Shown: positions 45,437 through 58,079 of the stretch, in pieces | Position numbering within the stretch: the stretch's first letter is position 1 | Layout of the letters: every line of letters begins with the position of its first letter | Assembly: GCF_041296385.1 (NCBI RefSeq) | Contig: NW_027183949.1 | Span: 1,648,501 to 1,712,500 of the forward strand | Reading direction: 5' to 3' | Length of the DNA stretch: 64,000 nt | Source: Aphelocoma coerulescens | Lineage: Eukaryota; Chordata; Aves; Passeriformes; Corvidae | Position numbers and translations under genes: made by a program | The notes under the pieces: generated by a model | Seen by the model: only the letters and a program-made list of their open reading frames with translations | Databases searched by the model: none | Told to the model about the DNA's origin: nothing

Positions 45437-47956
45437 CTATGGATGATGAATATCCTGCAGCCAAGGATCACACGACAGGTCTTCTAATGAGGGCCTGTCC
45501 AAGGAGTGCAGGGACAGACACCATCTGATCAGTTCCTTGCAGTCTGTGGGGAGAAACCAGAAAGCGCCGGTCAGTTGCAGAAGGCTCCTGTCCGCTTTGC
45601 CCCACTATTGCCATGCCCAGGCCATGCCATGGGGGCTCCGAGCTGTGCCTGAACTTTCCCATCCATTCTTTGTTTTGGAGGAGAGCAGGAGAGCGAGGCA
45701 TGTGCCACCTCCTCGGCAGCTGCCAGAGCGGGATGCTCATGAGCCCGCTGCTGTCTCCCAGTACTGCTATTCCCCCCGTGCCGCAGGGATGAGCATCCAC
45801 CTTGAGAGAGCCGTTCTGGGAGCGACAGCTGGCCCCAGCTGATGTTCCGGCCCTTCGGGAACGGGTGCCGCCCGCAGACCATCTGGTGCAGCACGATGCC
45901 CAGGGACCAGACGGTAGCTGCCTCGCCGTAGTACCAGCCAAAATGGGTCCATTCCGGGGGGCTGTACGCTGGTGTTCCTACGGAATAGAGAGGCACTTCA
46001 TTAGCGGGATGCTGCCTGCTCCCGGAGCCTCGCCCCAGCATCCCTGGGCACGCAGGGGCCGCACCGGTGGCACGCGGCATGACCCGCTGCCCTCTCGCCA
46101 GCGCCTGTGACTTGTGGACAAACTGGGGGTTGTAAAAGAAGCCACCGGTGTCACAAGAGGGCAGCGGAAGCCCTGAAAAAGGCCCGAGCATTCCACGCAA
46201 AGGGAAAACCCGCTCAGTGCCGGGGGTGGGAAAACCATGCCTTCACCCTCCCTGCCTGCATTGCCCCAAAAAACATTCTGAAGCCAAGGCAAACAAGGCG
46301 AGCTGAGCAGTCCAAGCCGGTTCTTGCCTGCACACCAAACCGGCGGGTGCACAGTTTCTGGCCCCCCCCTCTCTGCTACCCCCACGCACGGGTGTGTTTT
46401 TGTCACACTGGCTGCCCCAGCCCCAGCGCCAGTCCTGGGCAGAGTGGCTGGCGAAGGCTGCCAGCAGGGCTGGAAGATGGCCCCCCGGCCACCCGCACTC
46501 AAAAGCAACTGGGCTGAAAACTCGGTCCCATGACTGGCATCAAAAGGGAGAATCCCCGCTGCCACAGCCAGGTTGGGCCGCGAGATGCCGGCACCGGGAG
46601 CCTACCCCGGCGAGGACTCACCTGCAAAGCTGGTGTAGGCTGTGTCTTGCAGGTAGGTGCCGCAGCCAAAGTCAATCAATTTGGCCTGGCCCGTGGCCAG
46701 GTCAACCAGGATGTTCTCTGGTTTCAGGTCCCTGTGAAGGACCCCGCAGCTGGTGCAGTGCCGCACGGCCTCCAGGACCTGGCGGAACAGCTCCCGTGCC
46801 ACCTCCTCTGACAGGAAGCCCCGCGCTCGAATGAAATGGAGCAGGTCCTGAGACTGCTCCGGCCGCTCCATCACCAGCACCACGTTGCTGGGCAGCTCGA
46901 GCCACTCGAGGAGCTGCACCACACCAGGGAAGCCGGTGGACACCTTGTCCAGCAGCACGACCTCGAGTGGTGCGCTGGTGCCGTTGGGCTGCGGGAGGAG
47001 CACGATGCCGTCAGTGGGGCTGATGCCGTGCCAGGGCTCGGGAAGCCCTCGCCCAGCCCGGGATGCTCTGCGCCCTCCGCTGCCCCCACGCCCGCTCTCC
47101 CCCGAGGCGTCCTGGCGCCTTCCACCCTCCCGGGCCTCGGCTCATCCCCGCCCGTCATGCCCCGCCTTCTCCCGCTGCCCACCACCCCCACCCCTACCCC
47201 CCCCGCTCACTCACCAGCTCGCCCCAATGACGGATGCGGGTCCGTGGCACCCATTTGATGGCCACCTGCAAGCCAAGGGGAGCAGCGGGCTGAGCTCGCC
47301 GCCCGCCCTGCCGAGCCCCATCCTCCTTCTCCTGCGCCCTCCTCCGCCCCCCGCCTCCTGCGCCCGCCGCCGGCCCCGCCACTCACCGGGGCGCCGTCCG
47401 AGAGCCGCGTGGCCGCGAAGACGCTGCCGAAGCCGCCGCGCCCCAGCAGCGAACCCTCCAGGTAGCGCTCCCTCAGGCCCTGCAGCGCATTCCCTGCCGG
47501 CGAGACGCGGCTGTCAGCGCTCGGCCCGGGGCCAGAAACGGCCGCCGGGCGCTCCTCAACCGCCCCGGGCCGGGTATCCCCAGATGTTGCCTCTTTCGAA
47601 GGGGACACCGGCGGCTCGGGGGCGGGGGCCGCGCTGCCGAGCGGAAGAGCTCGGACCGGGGAAGACGCCGCGGACGCGGCGGGAGCGGCCGCGCCGTCTG
47701 TCTCCTCGGCGGGTCCCGGGAGGGGCCGGGGCCGGGGCCGGGGCCGGGGCCGGGGCCGGGGCCGGGGCCGGGCCAGCCGGGGCCGGGCCAGCCGGAGCCA
47801 GAGGCTAACAGTGCTGCCCAAGAGGCAGGCACTGATGCCCGCCCAGCGGCGCCACCGCCAGTAGGGCAAGAGCCGGGCGGAGGCGAGACCGCGGCGGGAC
47901 GCCCGGGGGCGGGGAGGGCGCAGCCCCGCCCGGGGCCGGGGGCGGGCCGGGCGCAT
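45437..47956 (-). CDS. PIM1-like serine/threonine kinase, complete five-exon gene (unit B/C junction)
   Basis: Exons are 47387-47956, 47215-47265, 46622-46988, 45801-45977 and 45437-45543, giving about 423 residues. Exons 2-5 predict the same protein as the gene at 22191-24688, and all splice sites are kept. The difference lies in exon 1. It has eight perfect GGGGCC units plus a short duplicated segment, so the basic tract starts with a repeated Leu-Ala-Arg-Pro-Arg, and the residue after the tract is Pro-Leu instead of Leu-Leu. The early TAG (45437-45439) is present here too. Strict conservation of the kinase domain next to a changing N-terminal tract fits either very recent duplication or ongoing homogenisation with selection on the domain. 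Confidence 0.92.
47722..47790. repeat. GGGGCC hexamer tract, 8 units plus a duplicated end
   Basis: Eight perfect units run from 47722 to 47769. They are followed by GGGCC, then AGCC and a second GGGGCC/GGGCC block, so the right edge of the tract has been duplicated. The base change at the left edge removes the AGCC that precedes the tract in A and B. Confidence 0.96.
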
Positions 47957-48700
47957 GGCCCGGCCTGGCATGGGGAGAGGGAGGCCGCGGAAGGGGCGGA
48001 GGGGGTGGAGCACTGAAGGGAGAGCGGGACAGGGGATGCGGGACACTGGGAGAAGGAGAGGAGGAACAGGAGAAGGAACGCAGAGGGTCTGGAGAACCGC
48101 TGCTCTTGTATTGCTCTTCTGCTGCTGCCGCTGCTGCCGCTGCTGCCGCTGCCGCTGCTGCCGCCGAAGCGCTGGGAGCGTTGGTCCGCGTGTCCGTGTG
48201 TCTGTTGCCCGGGTGTCCGTTTTTGCCCCACGCGCCCCGCGGCCGAGCCCCGCGCGCCCCGGGCCAGCACGGGCCGCTCCGGGGCCGAAGCGGAGTCCCG
48301 GAGCATCTCTTCCTCCCGCAGCCGCGCCAAACGCACCGTCTTGTTTAGCTTCTTCTTCACCAGATTGTAACTCTTCCTTGCGGCAGTCTTGCAACTTGCC
48401 CCTGCTGCTGCTGGCTCGCCCCGCGCCGCGGTCTCTTGCTCGCGAGCAACCAAAGCGCTGTCCGCGCTTTTCGCCTGGAGCAGAGCAAAGTGCTGAATGA
48501 GGAGCCTGCCAGCGCCAGGCAGAGGCAGCCCCGTGGGAGGGCAGAGCAGGACGTGAGGAGGGAGACGTGCAGCCCCTGCGCGGTGCAGCGCTGCTCCCCG
48601 GCCGCTCGGCGTGGGCAGTGCGAGCGGCGGGGCCGTGCCCGGCGCGGTGCCCTCGTCGCCAGGGCTGTTGCTGTTTTCTTGTCCGGTTCCAGGTGAAAAT
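47957..48700 (-). promoter_or_regulatory. CpG-rich 5' flank of the third kinase gene
   Basis: Equivalent to 1652-2400. The CTG/CCG run is at about 48119-48165 and has more CCG interruptions than in unit A. Confidence 0.6.
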
Positions 48701-51414
48701 CGGAGACTGCCGATAGGAGGCTTCAAATAAAAGAGTGGAAACACTCTTTTTGCTGAGTTCTGATGCCGGTCCAATAGAGCAGCTAAGCTCTCAGCTGTTT
48801 GCCTCCTCCCTGCCAATCCAGCACTTTCAGCCTGGAACAAAGGCCCTCTCTGCAAAGAAACTGCTGGCTGGTTTCCCTCTCCTGCTGTTCATTGACACAG
48901 GTAGAAAAGCAGACTAGTTTGGATGCTGAGTCTGTCCAAACACACAGTGAGCTTTGCCATGTGAAGCCATGACAAGGAACTCCAAGACACGGAGTCTTGA
49001 GCCCTGCGACAGTGTCATGGGAATCACCTTTGTTGCTGCTGCTGTCTGTTGTCACTGCTGAGGGTGCAGTCCCATGGGAGCACATGCCCTGTCTCTAGAA
49101 GCCAGAGCCGAGCAAGGCACTGGGCTCTAAAATCTTCCCTTGGCAGGCTTCTGGGGTCTCCAGCATTGCTTTCAAAGCCAAACAGGGAGAAGGCAAGCTG
49201 TGTGTAGCTCTTGGTATTGTAGAGTGTCTCAAACTTGCTAAGTCCTAGGTGTTTGAGGTAAGATCAGTTTGGAAGGACTGTGAGGTAGAACTAGTGCAAG
49301 ACAGAAAAGGGGAGCATAGAAGGGAAGCAATTAATAGTATACGGGAACATCTTGGGTTGTTTCTTTCCGTTTGCATGTCCCTTCTGGGAAGCTGTTTTGC
49401 TTTTGCAAGAATCTTGTCCACAGTGATGTTTGCTCTTTTCAAGACCCTTTCCTGGAGACCGAGCTGGAGCTCCTGTCACAAGATGTGCCATCACATGCAG
49501 CTTCTCTTGGCTTGCCACACTGTGCGTGCAGCAGGACTCTTGCAGCAAAGCAGGACCAAGGTTTTGAGAGCTTGACAACTTGTCCTTTCTCCTCCTGGTG
49601 GACTAGCGAGTTGTGCCGTGGGTAAGGTTTTCGTCGTTACTGTTGTAGGCTAAGGAAACAGGAGGAGGGGGTAGCAGCAATTGTTAGGCTGGCTGAATGG
49701 AGAGAAAGAATCTCCGGAGCCTGCAGCCAGAAGTGGAGAGCTGGGGGCTAATCCTTCCAAGCTCTCAGTGGACATCTTGCAAGTGAGCTGGACTGTGAAA
49801 ATGGTCTGACAGAGGCAGTTGGTTTCTGAGTTCAGCGTAGATGCTTGCACATCTGGTGCGTTGGTGCTCAAATCGAGAGTGCAATCGGTTCACAGGAAGC
49901 AGCAGAAGAAGCTGGAGCTCGCCGAGCAGGCGACTGAAAGAATCAGCAAAGGAGAAATGCGGGAAATGACTTGGTGTACCTTGCCTGGAAGAAGGGTAGT
50001 TTTTTTTGAATAATTCCTAATCCGTTCCCTTGGCTTTTGACTTTCCTAACAAGGCCATTTGCATCCCCGATTCAGCACGAAGCGAGAGGCCCGGGCTTAC
50101 GGAAGTGCGCCAAAGATTCCTCCGCAGTGACGCTCAGGTGGAAAGAGGAGCGGGGCGCCTGAGCAGCCTCCGGGGAAGCATCCCGCGAGGTGCAATTTGC
50201 GCCGTGCTGGGAGAGGAGCAGGGGGAGAAGGATGGGCCTTGCGTAGCAGCAGCAGCAGCAGCAGCAGCAGCAAGTTTGGGCCGCAGGACATTGGGCCTGC
50301 GCCGCTGCCCCACAATGGGCGGGCGTGTTCCCGGGGCTGCGGCCCTGGCACCGCGTCCGCTGAGCTGCCGACGCTGCGGGAGCTCCCCGGGCTGGGCTCG
50401 GGGTCCCGCTGGGACTGGGCAGCAGGCTGTGCTCTCACTGTGGTCAGCAGCAGCGGGACGTACCTCTGGACATCCACGTCTCCTGCTGCTGGGAAGAAGC
50501 AATGAAGCGAGTGCAGAAGTTTTGCTTCCTCTTTCTCCCAGTGGATTTTTTCGTTTCATTCCACACTCCAGAGGCAATTTCTGTGCTGGCCTCTGGCAGC
50601 TGATTCTATTTCAAGAGCACCAGCCACAGGGCTGTGTTTGAGCGCTGTGAATGTGGCCTGTATGGCTTTCATTCTCCTCGACTTTTTGCTTATAGACCTG
50701 TGAACATTTCAAGATCTGCTAATCAGGATGCCTGCAACAAAGCATCTGAATTCCCCATCAGAAGAGCACTGTGGCTAGCACCGATCAAAAGAGGCAATTG
50801 CAGTTTTTCAGATAAAATTCAAGTGGCAACCAGAAGAGGGGGAAGAGCAGCCATGATCTGTAATTCCCAAGGCAAACGCAAGAAAAGCCTCCTGCTGTCA
50901 CCTGAGGATGAGTGAAACAGTGCTGGGAACAGTGCTGGAACCCGATCCTTTCTTTCTCTGAAGGTTGCATCAGGGCAGCACAGCCGGGCTCTGAGGAATC
51001 AGGTCTGTTTGTGGCTGATTGTGTCTCTATTCCAGAAATTCACCGGGAAAAACCTCTTGGGAAGCCGAGGCACAAGCAGGTGGGAAGGAGCTGGCGCTGC
51101 TGCTGCTCTTGGCCAGGAGCCCCGGCTGTGCCGGTACAGGGCCCACTGCGCGGTGGCTCCTGCTGCTGCCAGAGCTGGGCGGGTCTCAGGGACAGGGAAT
51201 GGACACGGGGGACAGCAAAGGCTGTGGGGGGCTGCAGCGATGTTCACACATGGGCCAGCGCCAGCACAGAGCTTCAGCCCCGCAATTATCCCAGAGGGAA
51301 ATGCTGGGGAAAGGCTCCATTTCAGCTTTCCTTTACTCATCACTGTGAAGTGACCAAAATAAAAGGAGAACAAGCAGAGCCCGATCTCTTCTCCTTCGGA
51401 AGGAGTCCCACGCC
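48700..51414. other. No gene recognised; unit C equivalent, with a 15-bp insertion
   Basis: Co-linear with 2400-5090. The AGC run is at 50245-50271 (nine units). A 15-bp insertion at 48969-48983 is unique to this unit. Confidence 0.6.
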
Positions 51415-51415
51415 T

Positions 51416-51714
51416 TGGGCTGTGAGAGGCCATGAGGGGCTGTGAAGGGCTGTGAGGCGCCATGAGGGCTTGTTAGGGGCTGTGAAGGGTCGTGAGGAGT
51501 TGTGAGGGGCCGTGAGGGGCCATGAGGGGCCATGAGGTGCTGTGAGGGGCCATGAGAGATTGTTAGGGGCTGTGAAGGGTCATGAGGGGCCATGAACTGT
51601 GAGGGACTGTGAGCTGCCATGAGGGGCCCTGGGGAGCTGTGAGGGGCACCGAGGGGTCATGAGGGGCTGTGAGGGGCCTTGAGGGGCCATAAGGGTCTCT
51701 TAGAGGCTGTTGGA
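51416..51714. repeat. Minisatellite, 10-11 bp units (unit C)
   Basis: Same array as 5094-5392, with a few substitutions and no obvious gain or loss of whole units against unit A. Confidence 0.92.
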
Positions 51715-51719
51715 GGCCA

Positions 51720-52042
51720 GGCGCCTCATGGAACCAAGGGTCAGTTATGACACTGTGCAAGCAAGGAGATCATGGTTGACAGTACAGAACTTCATGGAAC
51801 CACAGGCCCATTGTTACACAGCAGGGCCGCAGAAGCAAGGAGATCATTGTGACACTACACGACCTCATGGAATCAAGGCGTCCATGTTACGCTACTGAAC
51901 CTCAGGGAGCCAAGGGTCCATTGTGACACTGCGGACCCAAGGAGACTGTTGCTGACAGAACGAAAGTTCATGGAACCAAAAGTCCATTGTGACATCGTGG
52001 GGCCTCATGGAAGCGTGGAGACCATTATGACACTTTGTTACT
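51720..52042. repeat. About 38-bp minisatellite, first block (unit C)
   Basis: Counterpart of 5398-5720, with only scattered substitutions. Confidence 0.88.
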
Positions 52043-52865
52043 ATCCGATTTACACCCAGATGGGCAAAGAAAACAAAATCTCTGAGTATAAAAAGGAAAG
52101 AACTTTGAAGGTTCAAAATATTCCCAGAGACGAGATTAAAACCAAACGAGATTAAATGTTGGTGCCAAAAAAATGGGTATCTGTTTATCTAATGGTAAGA
52201 GAGGCAAAGAGAAAGAAGGAGAAAAGTAGAGAAGAGTTAGAAAAAGCCAAGGTTACTCTAAAAGCATAGGATAAGTCACCACCACACTGTGCTACCTTTG
52301 TTGCTGCTGAGACAGGGTGGGGGAAGTGGAGAAGTTTTTGCCTTTTTTTTTCCTGCTGTTTGAAGCGTCTTATCTGCCTCTTCCCATCTCTGGAGCAGTT
52401 TGGCTGGAAAGCGGCGGCCCGTCCTCCGAGATGCAGGCTCCATGCTTGCAGCTGAACCTCGGTCCGCCTGGGACGAAGGAGCAGGGGTAGGGGTTGCACA
52501 GCTCACTCGGGATTTCAGTCCAGGGTGAAGGATTGGGGGGTTCTCCCCAGGCGGGCGGCGTCGGCTCCCGGAGGCCTCAGGGTGTCTCGTGGCTGGCGAT
52601 GGTGGTGGTGTGGGGAAAGGCAAAGGGCAGGGATTCTACCTTTCGCTTTCGCCTCCACATTTTGCACCAGTTTTGCCTTCCTTTTTATGGGCCTCCAGGC
52701 GGGCTATGCACGGCCCGTACGGCACGTAGTTTCCAGGCGTTCAAAAGTGATTATGATAAGCAGCCATAATGACGAAGCACTTTTGAAGCCTTTCTGGTGC
52801 TGAGCAGTGATAATGACAAAGCATTTTTTGGAGCCTTTCTCCTATGATTAGGCTCTTGCACACTT

Positions 52866-53731
52866 CAGAACCAAGGGGCCATTGTGACACCGCAGGGCCT
52901 TGTATAACCAAGGGGTCATTGTAGCACGGCAGGGCCTCGTGGAATCAAGGGGATCGCAGTGACACTGTGGGGCTCCATGAGGCCACGGGGCCATTCTGAC
53001 TGTGTGGAAGCAAGGATACCATTGTTACGCTACGGGGCATCACGGAACCAAGGAGGCCATTGTGAAGCAGCGGGGGAACCCGCTGAGACTATTATGACAC
53101 TTCAAGGCCTTGTGACACCGAAGGGCCATTGTGGACCTGCAGGGCCTCGTGGAACCAATGAGACCATTGTGACATCACAGGGCCTCATGGGAGCCAGGGG
53201 CCATTGTGACACAGCCAGGCCTCATAGAACCAAGGGGCCCTTGGGACACTGCGTGGCACCATGGGGCCAAGGAGACCACTGTGACACTACAGGGCATCAC
53301 GGAACTAAGAACTACGTAACAGTAAGAGGCCCAATGGAATCAAGGGGCCATTGTGACACCACAGGGCCTCATAGAACCAAGGAAACCATTGTGACACTGC
53401 AAGGTCTCATGGAAGCAAAGGGCCAGTGTGACACAGCCAGGCCTTGTGGAACCAAGGGGCCACTGTGATCCTGGGGAGCCCAATAGAACCAAGGAGCCAT
53501 TGTGACACTGCAGGACCTTATGGAATCATGGAGACCACTGTGACACTCTGTGACCTCATGGAACCAGTGGGCCATAGTGTTATTTTGCAGCCCCATGGAA
53601 GCAAGGAAACCGTTTGGACACAGCAAGGCCTCATGGAAGCAAGGGGCCTTTGTGCCGCTGTAGAGCCAAGGAGACCACTGTGATATTGCTGGGCCTCAGG
53701 GGAACAAAATTGTGATGCTGCAGGGCCCCAA
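52866..53731. repeat. About 38-bp minisatellite, main block (unit C)
   Basis: Counterpart of 6545-7410, sharing several variants with unit B. Confidence 0.92.
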
Positions 53732-53761
53732 GGATCCAAAGAACATGGAACAGGACTGGTT

Positions 53762-54674
53762 GGCTTGGCCCCCTGGGGCCACCTGCCTGGTCCGGCTGAC
53801 CTCGGCATGTTGAGGGTTGCTTCTCATCTGCCCCTGAAATGCTGGAGTTCCTTGCTTTCCTTTCTGTGGGAAAGAACTGTCCTTCTCCTCCAGGGACCCA
53901 TGGCTGAAATTAGGATTCTACCTCCAAATTTGATTCTATCCGAGGATTGTTCCCATGTGAAACCTGCCAGGACAGACAGCTCAGGCTGGCCTTGGCCTCT
54001 TAGGGGCCACCTCTCATCTGCCTTCAAAACACGGGGGGGGGCTGTGCTTTTCTTCCCATGGAAAAAAACATCTTTCAAGTCCAGCCATCCATGGCCAAAA
54101 CTGGGAATCCACCTCTGAAATTCCATCTATCCAAGGAATAGCTCCCAGACAAAAGCTGCCAGGAATGTCCAGCTCCCCTTGCATTCCTGAGGGCCAGCTC
54201 TCATCTGCCTTTGAAACACTGGGGCTCCTCACTTTTCTGCCAATGGAAAAGAACTGTCCTTCTTGGCCAGACGTCCATGGACAAAACTGGGATTTGGCCT
54301 CCCAAATTCCCTCTATCCAAGGATCGCTCCAAGACAAAAGCTGCCAAGACAAACAGGTCTGGCTGGCCTTGGCCTCCTTGAGCCACCACTAATCAGCCTT
54401 TGAAACCCTGGGGCTCTGCCCTTTCCTTCCTGGGGAGAAGAGCTGTCATTCCGGTCCAGGCACCCACAGCTGAAATGGAACTCCACCTCCAAAACTCCCC
54501 ATATGTCCAAGGGTTGCTTTCAGACAGAAGCTGCAAGGACAGACAGGTCTGGCTTGCCTTGGCCTCTGGTGGCTGCCTCTCATCTGCCTTCAAAACACTG
54601 GGGTTCTGTGGTTTCCTTCCTGTAGAAAAGAACCGACCTTCTTGTCCAGGTGCCCGTGGCCTCAAGCACATGAT
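53762..54674. repeat. About 190-bp tandem array, five units (unit C)
   Basis: Has the unit count of unit A. The G run after AACAC differs in length in each of the three macrosatellite units. Confidence 0.93.
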
Positions 54675-57613
54675 CACTACATAGGGACAAAGGGGCTCTG
54701 TGCTCAGTGGAGTGGAGCCTGAGGACAGTGGAGGAGAGTCCTGGGAGGGCTTGAAGGGTGGTTTCAGAGATGGTGGATCCTTTTGACATAGTAGAGAACA
54801 GCCGGCAAAAGAAAGAATTAATGCAAAGGGCAGCTGGGGAGGTCCAGACTGGACACAAGGAGAAAGGAATTTCTCTCCCAGGGCAGTGCTGTGGTGCCAC
54901 GTGTCCCCCAGAAGGAGTCTGGAGCAGCCCAAGGCTTTGCGTGCCAAGGCAGAGCCAGGCAGGCCGCAGAGCCATCAGCAAAGGAAGGGGCCGGGGAGGT
55001 GGGGCAGCCGGGGGGATGAGGACAGCCTGCAGGGACAGAGACACAGGGCACGGACACTGTAGGACAGCCTGGGCCGGAGAGGGCAGAGGGATGTGCAGAA
55101 GCTGCAAGGCCCTGACAGAGGCAACTTCTGCAGCACTTTGGCCAGGGCTGCTGTCCCTGCCCCTGGGGCCAGTTGGGAGACAAGTGACCCTTGCAGCCCT
55201 GGGGCCTCATTGCCTCTTTTTTGCTGCTCAGCAGCATGGCAGGGGCCACCCCATGGTCCTGCCCTTGGCATTGCACATGCCCACATCCCAGTGCCCCGGG
55301 AAGAGTCCCGAGCAATGAGGGAGGGACAGGATCTGCCTTTCCGGCGGCTGGGGCACTGCCTGCAGCCAGCCCGGGCACGGCACAGAGGCACAGAGGGGTT
55401 CCATCAGTTAGGGCTGGGAAGATGCTGACAAGTGACCGGGGGAGAATCATTCCCAGCCCTTGACACAGGAAGCCTCTGGCTGCAGGACAAAGCAGCTGCA
55501 GTTCCTGAAATGATCTCCTCAAGCTGGAACATACCACTGACTGTGGATTCAGGAAGTACATTCTCTGAGTATCCCTGGTGTAGAACATGAGGACATGCTC
55601 AGGGCTTAGGCTCAGTCCAGTAATATTTCCAAGACAAGCCTTTCTATAAAGATGAAATTTCCTGAGAGTGTTTTCCGTTTCCTACTCTTGCGGAATGGGA
55701 GGGGGGGAAGTGATAAAGGAATTCTTCATTTTTAAGAGTCCCTAAGGCATGGGAAGTGAAACTTGAGTGCTCTGCAGGAGTTTCCTAAAGTGCTTTCAAG
55801 GCACTCCTCTGCCCACGGAGAGCACCGGCATCACCTTTGCTGGACCCGCCAGGCTTAGTCTGACCTGTCCTTTCTCCCACCTGCAAACAGAACCTGTCCC
55901 CAGCCAGTGCCCTGCACACAGGCAGGTTTCTGTAGGGCCAAGGAGAGTGCACAGAGATATGGGGTCTGTGAGTGCTGGCAGGAAGAGATCAGGCACAGGG
56001 AAACATCTCCAGGAGGAAGATCTTCAGCAAGCAGAGAGAAGATCAGGCAATGAGAGAAAACAAAAGGCAGAAATGTTGTGGCACGGAGAGCTTAGAGACC
56101 TCCACAGGATGCCCTCGAGTGCAGCCCCTCCCTCTGAACAAGCCCCCTCCCCTCCTCTCTCCCTCAGCCAAGCCTCTGCCCTCAGGGCCGGGGCTCCAAG
56201 GCGTGAAGCCCCTCCTGTGCAGGCAGAGCTGCAGCAGAGCTGTGGGGCAGCTCTGCGGTCCCGGGCCCAGTTCCCTCTGCAGAGCACAGGGCCGGGAGCA
56301 TCTGCCTGGCACTGGGGGGCTCTGGGAGGGGGCACAGCTGGCTCAGCTGGCTCAGGGTGACGCTGGCCCCAGTGCCCGGCTGTGGGCAATGCAGCCAGGG
56401 AAGGAGCTCCATCTCCCTACATCCAATGCCATCATTAGGACACTTGGCTTTCTTCTTGAGGATTCCCCCTAAGCTCGGAGCTTCCCTCCAGGACGCAAAC
56501 AGGTCGTGTAGCATCTTTGTGTTACCTGAAAGCCCCACAGTGAGACACAAAAGTTTGATGATGGACAAAGTGCTGTTGGGTTGGTGAAATGAGCCATGTG
56601 TGTATTTGGCTACCAATGTGGGGCTGAGACCTCGAGAAGGGGGTGGACATTTGATGGGCTGTGGTGGATCGATCTGCTCTCAGCAGTGTTGGGATGGTTT
56701 CTAAGGGAAATATGGGAGGGTGATTATCCTCTGTCTGACAAGGGTGAAAGCCCAGAGGATCTTGGAACAGGACAGAGTGACAGAGCACCTCCCCTCACTC
56801 TCCACTCACCGCCTTGCCTCACAGAACTCGCTCTATTCTCCCCGAGGGCAGCAGCAATGCTGAGTGTTTCTGACATCCAAAACCAGTCAGCCGGGGAGAT
56901 GAAGAGGAGCTGTAAAAACCTCTAGAACACTTTAACAGCTTTTGCCATTCCTGTTCTTGGGCCCTGGGAGTGCCCTTGTGTTAGCTGGGGTTTCAAAGTG
57001 TAACACCAGGACAGGTGGCTGTCCCCCTCCCACTTCTGCACAGCAAGGCTGAATTATAAAACCCCCCGGAGCAATTGCCCTGAAACTCATGTCGCACGCA
57101 GCCAGCACCAAGCAGGGCTGCGGCTGGAGCTGAAGGAAGATCTGCTAGAAAAACAGAAGGGTGTTGTCGGTGATGGAACACGGACTTCGCCGGCCGCATG
57201 CAAAGCCAAATTTCCTCGCACGAGTCACATCTTTATATACTGTTCCAAACCCACAGTTCAGCAGCTACAAACTTCAGCTTCTAAGGTTATATGTTTTACA
57301 TCTCCAAGGGCTACAGATTACCATCTCCTCGCCCAATCTCCCGTTAACTATCCTGCTCTTTGTCTCGCCTCTTGCTCTTTGTCTCGCCTCCTGCCAGACG
57401 CGACCCCGGCCCGCCCCGTCTCTCGTCTCTCGCAAGCCCCCCCCAGGCCAGCCAAAGCCGTTCTCCGTGGCGACACTCTGAATCCCCATAAGGTGTCAGT
57501 GTGTGACAGGAGAAGCATTTGTGGGACATGGCTTTGATTTGGCTGAGAGCCGTTTCCCTTAAGCTGTCACTGACTTTTCTCCATGAACAGGTCCCCATGT
57601 CCACACACAGCCA

Positions 57614-58048
57614 ATGTCCAACAGCAGCTCCATCAGCCCCTTTCTCCTGCTGCCATTGGCAGACACGCGGCAGCTGCAGCTCCTGCACTTCTGCCTCTTC
57701 CTGGGCATCTCCCTGGCTGCCCTCCTGGGCAGCGGCCTCATCATCAGCGCCGGAGCCTGCGGCCAGCACCTGCACACGCCCATGTTCTTCTTCCTGCTGA
57801 CCCTTGCCCTCACCGACCTGGGCTCCATCTGCACCACTGTCCCCAAAGCCATGCACAATTCCATTTTGGGACACCACAACCACCTCCTACGCAGGAGGTG
57901 CTGCACAGCCCCTTTCTCTTTCTCTTTCTCCTTCTCTCTTTCTCCTTCTCTTTCTCTTTCTCCTTCTCTTTCTCTTTCTCTTTCTCTTTCTCTTTCTCTT
58001 TCTCTTTCTCTTTCTCTTTCTCTTTCTCTTTCTCTTTCTCTTTCTCTT

Positions 58049-58079
<31 letters not shown>

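Larger units (their letters stand above)
23069..46314. repeat. Macrosatellite unit B (about 23.25 kb)
   Basis: This is a direct, co-linear second copy of 1-23068. It is 178 bp longer, mostly because of an extra 189-bp unit at about 30732-30920, offset by a GGGGCC tract 30 bp shorter. It is the only unit whose receptor halves share one reading frame. Confidence 0.97.
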
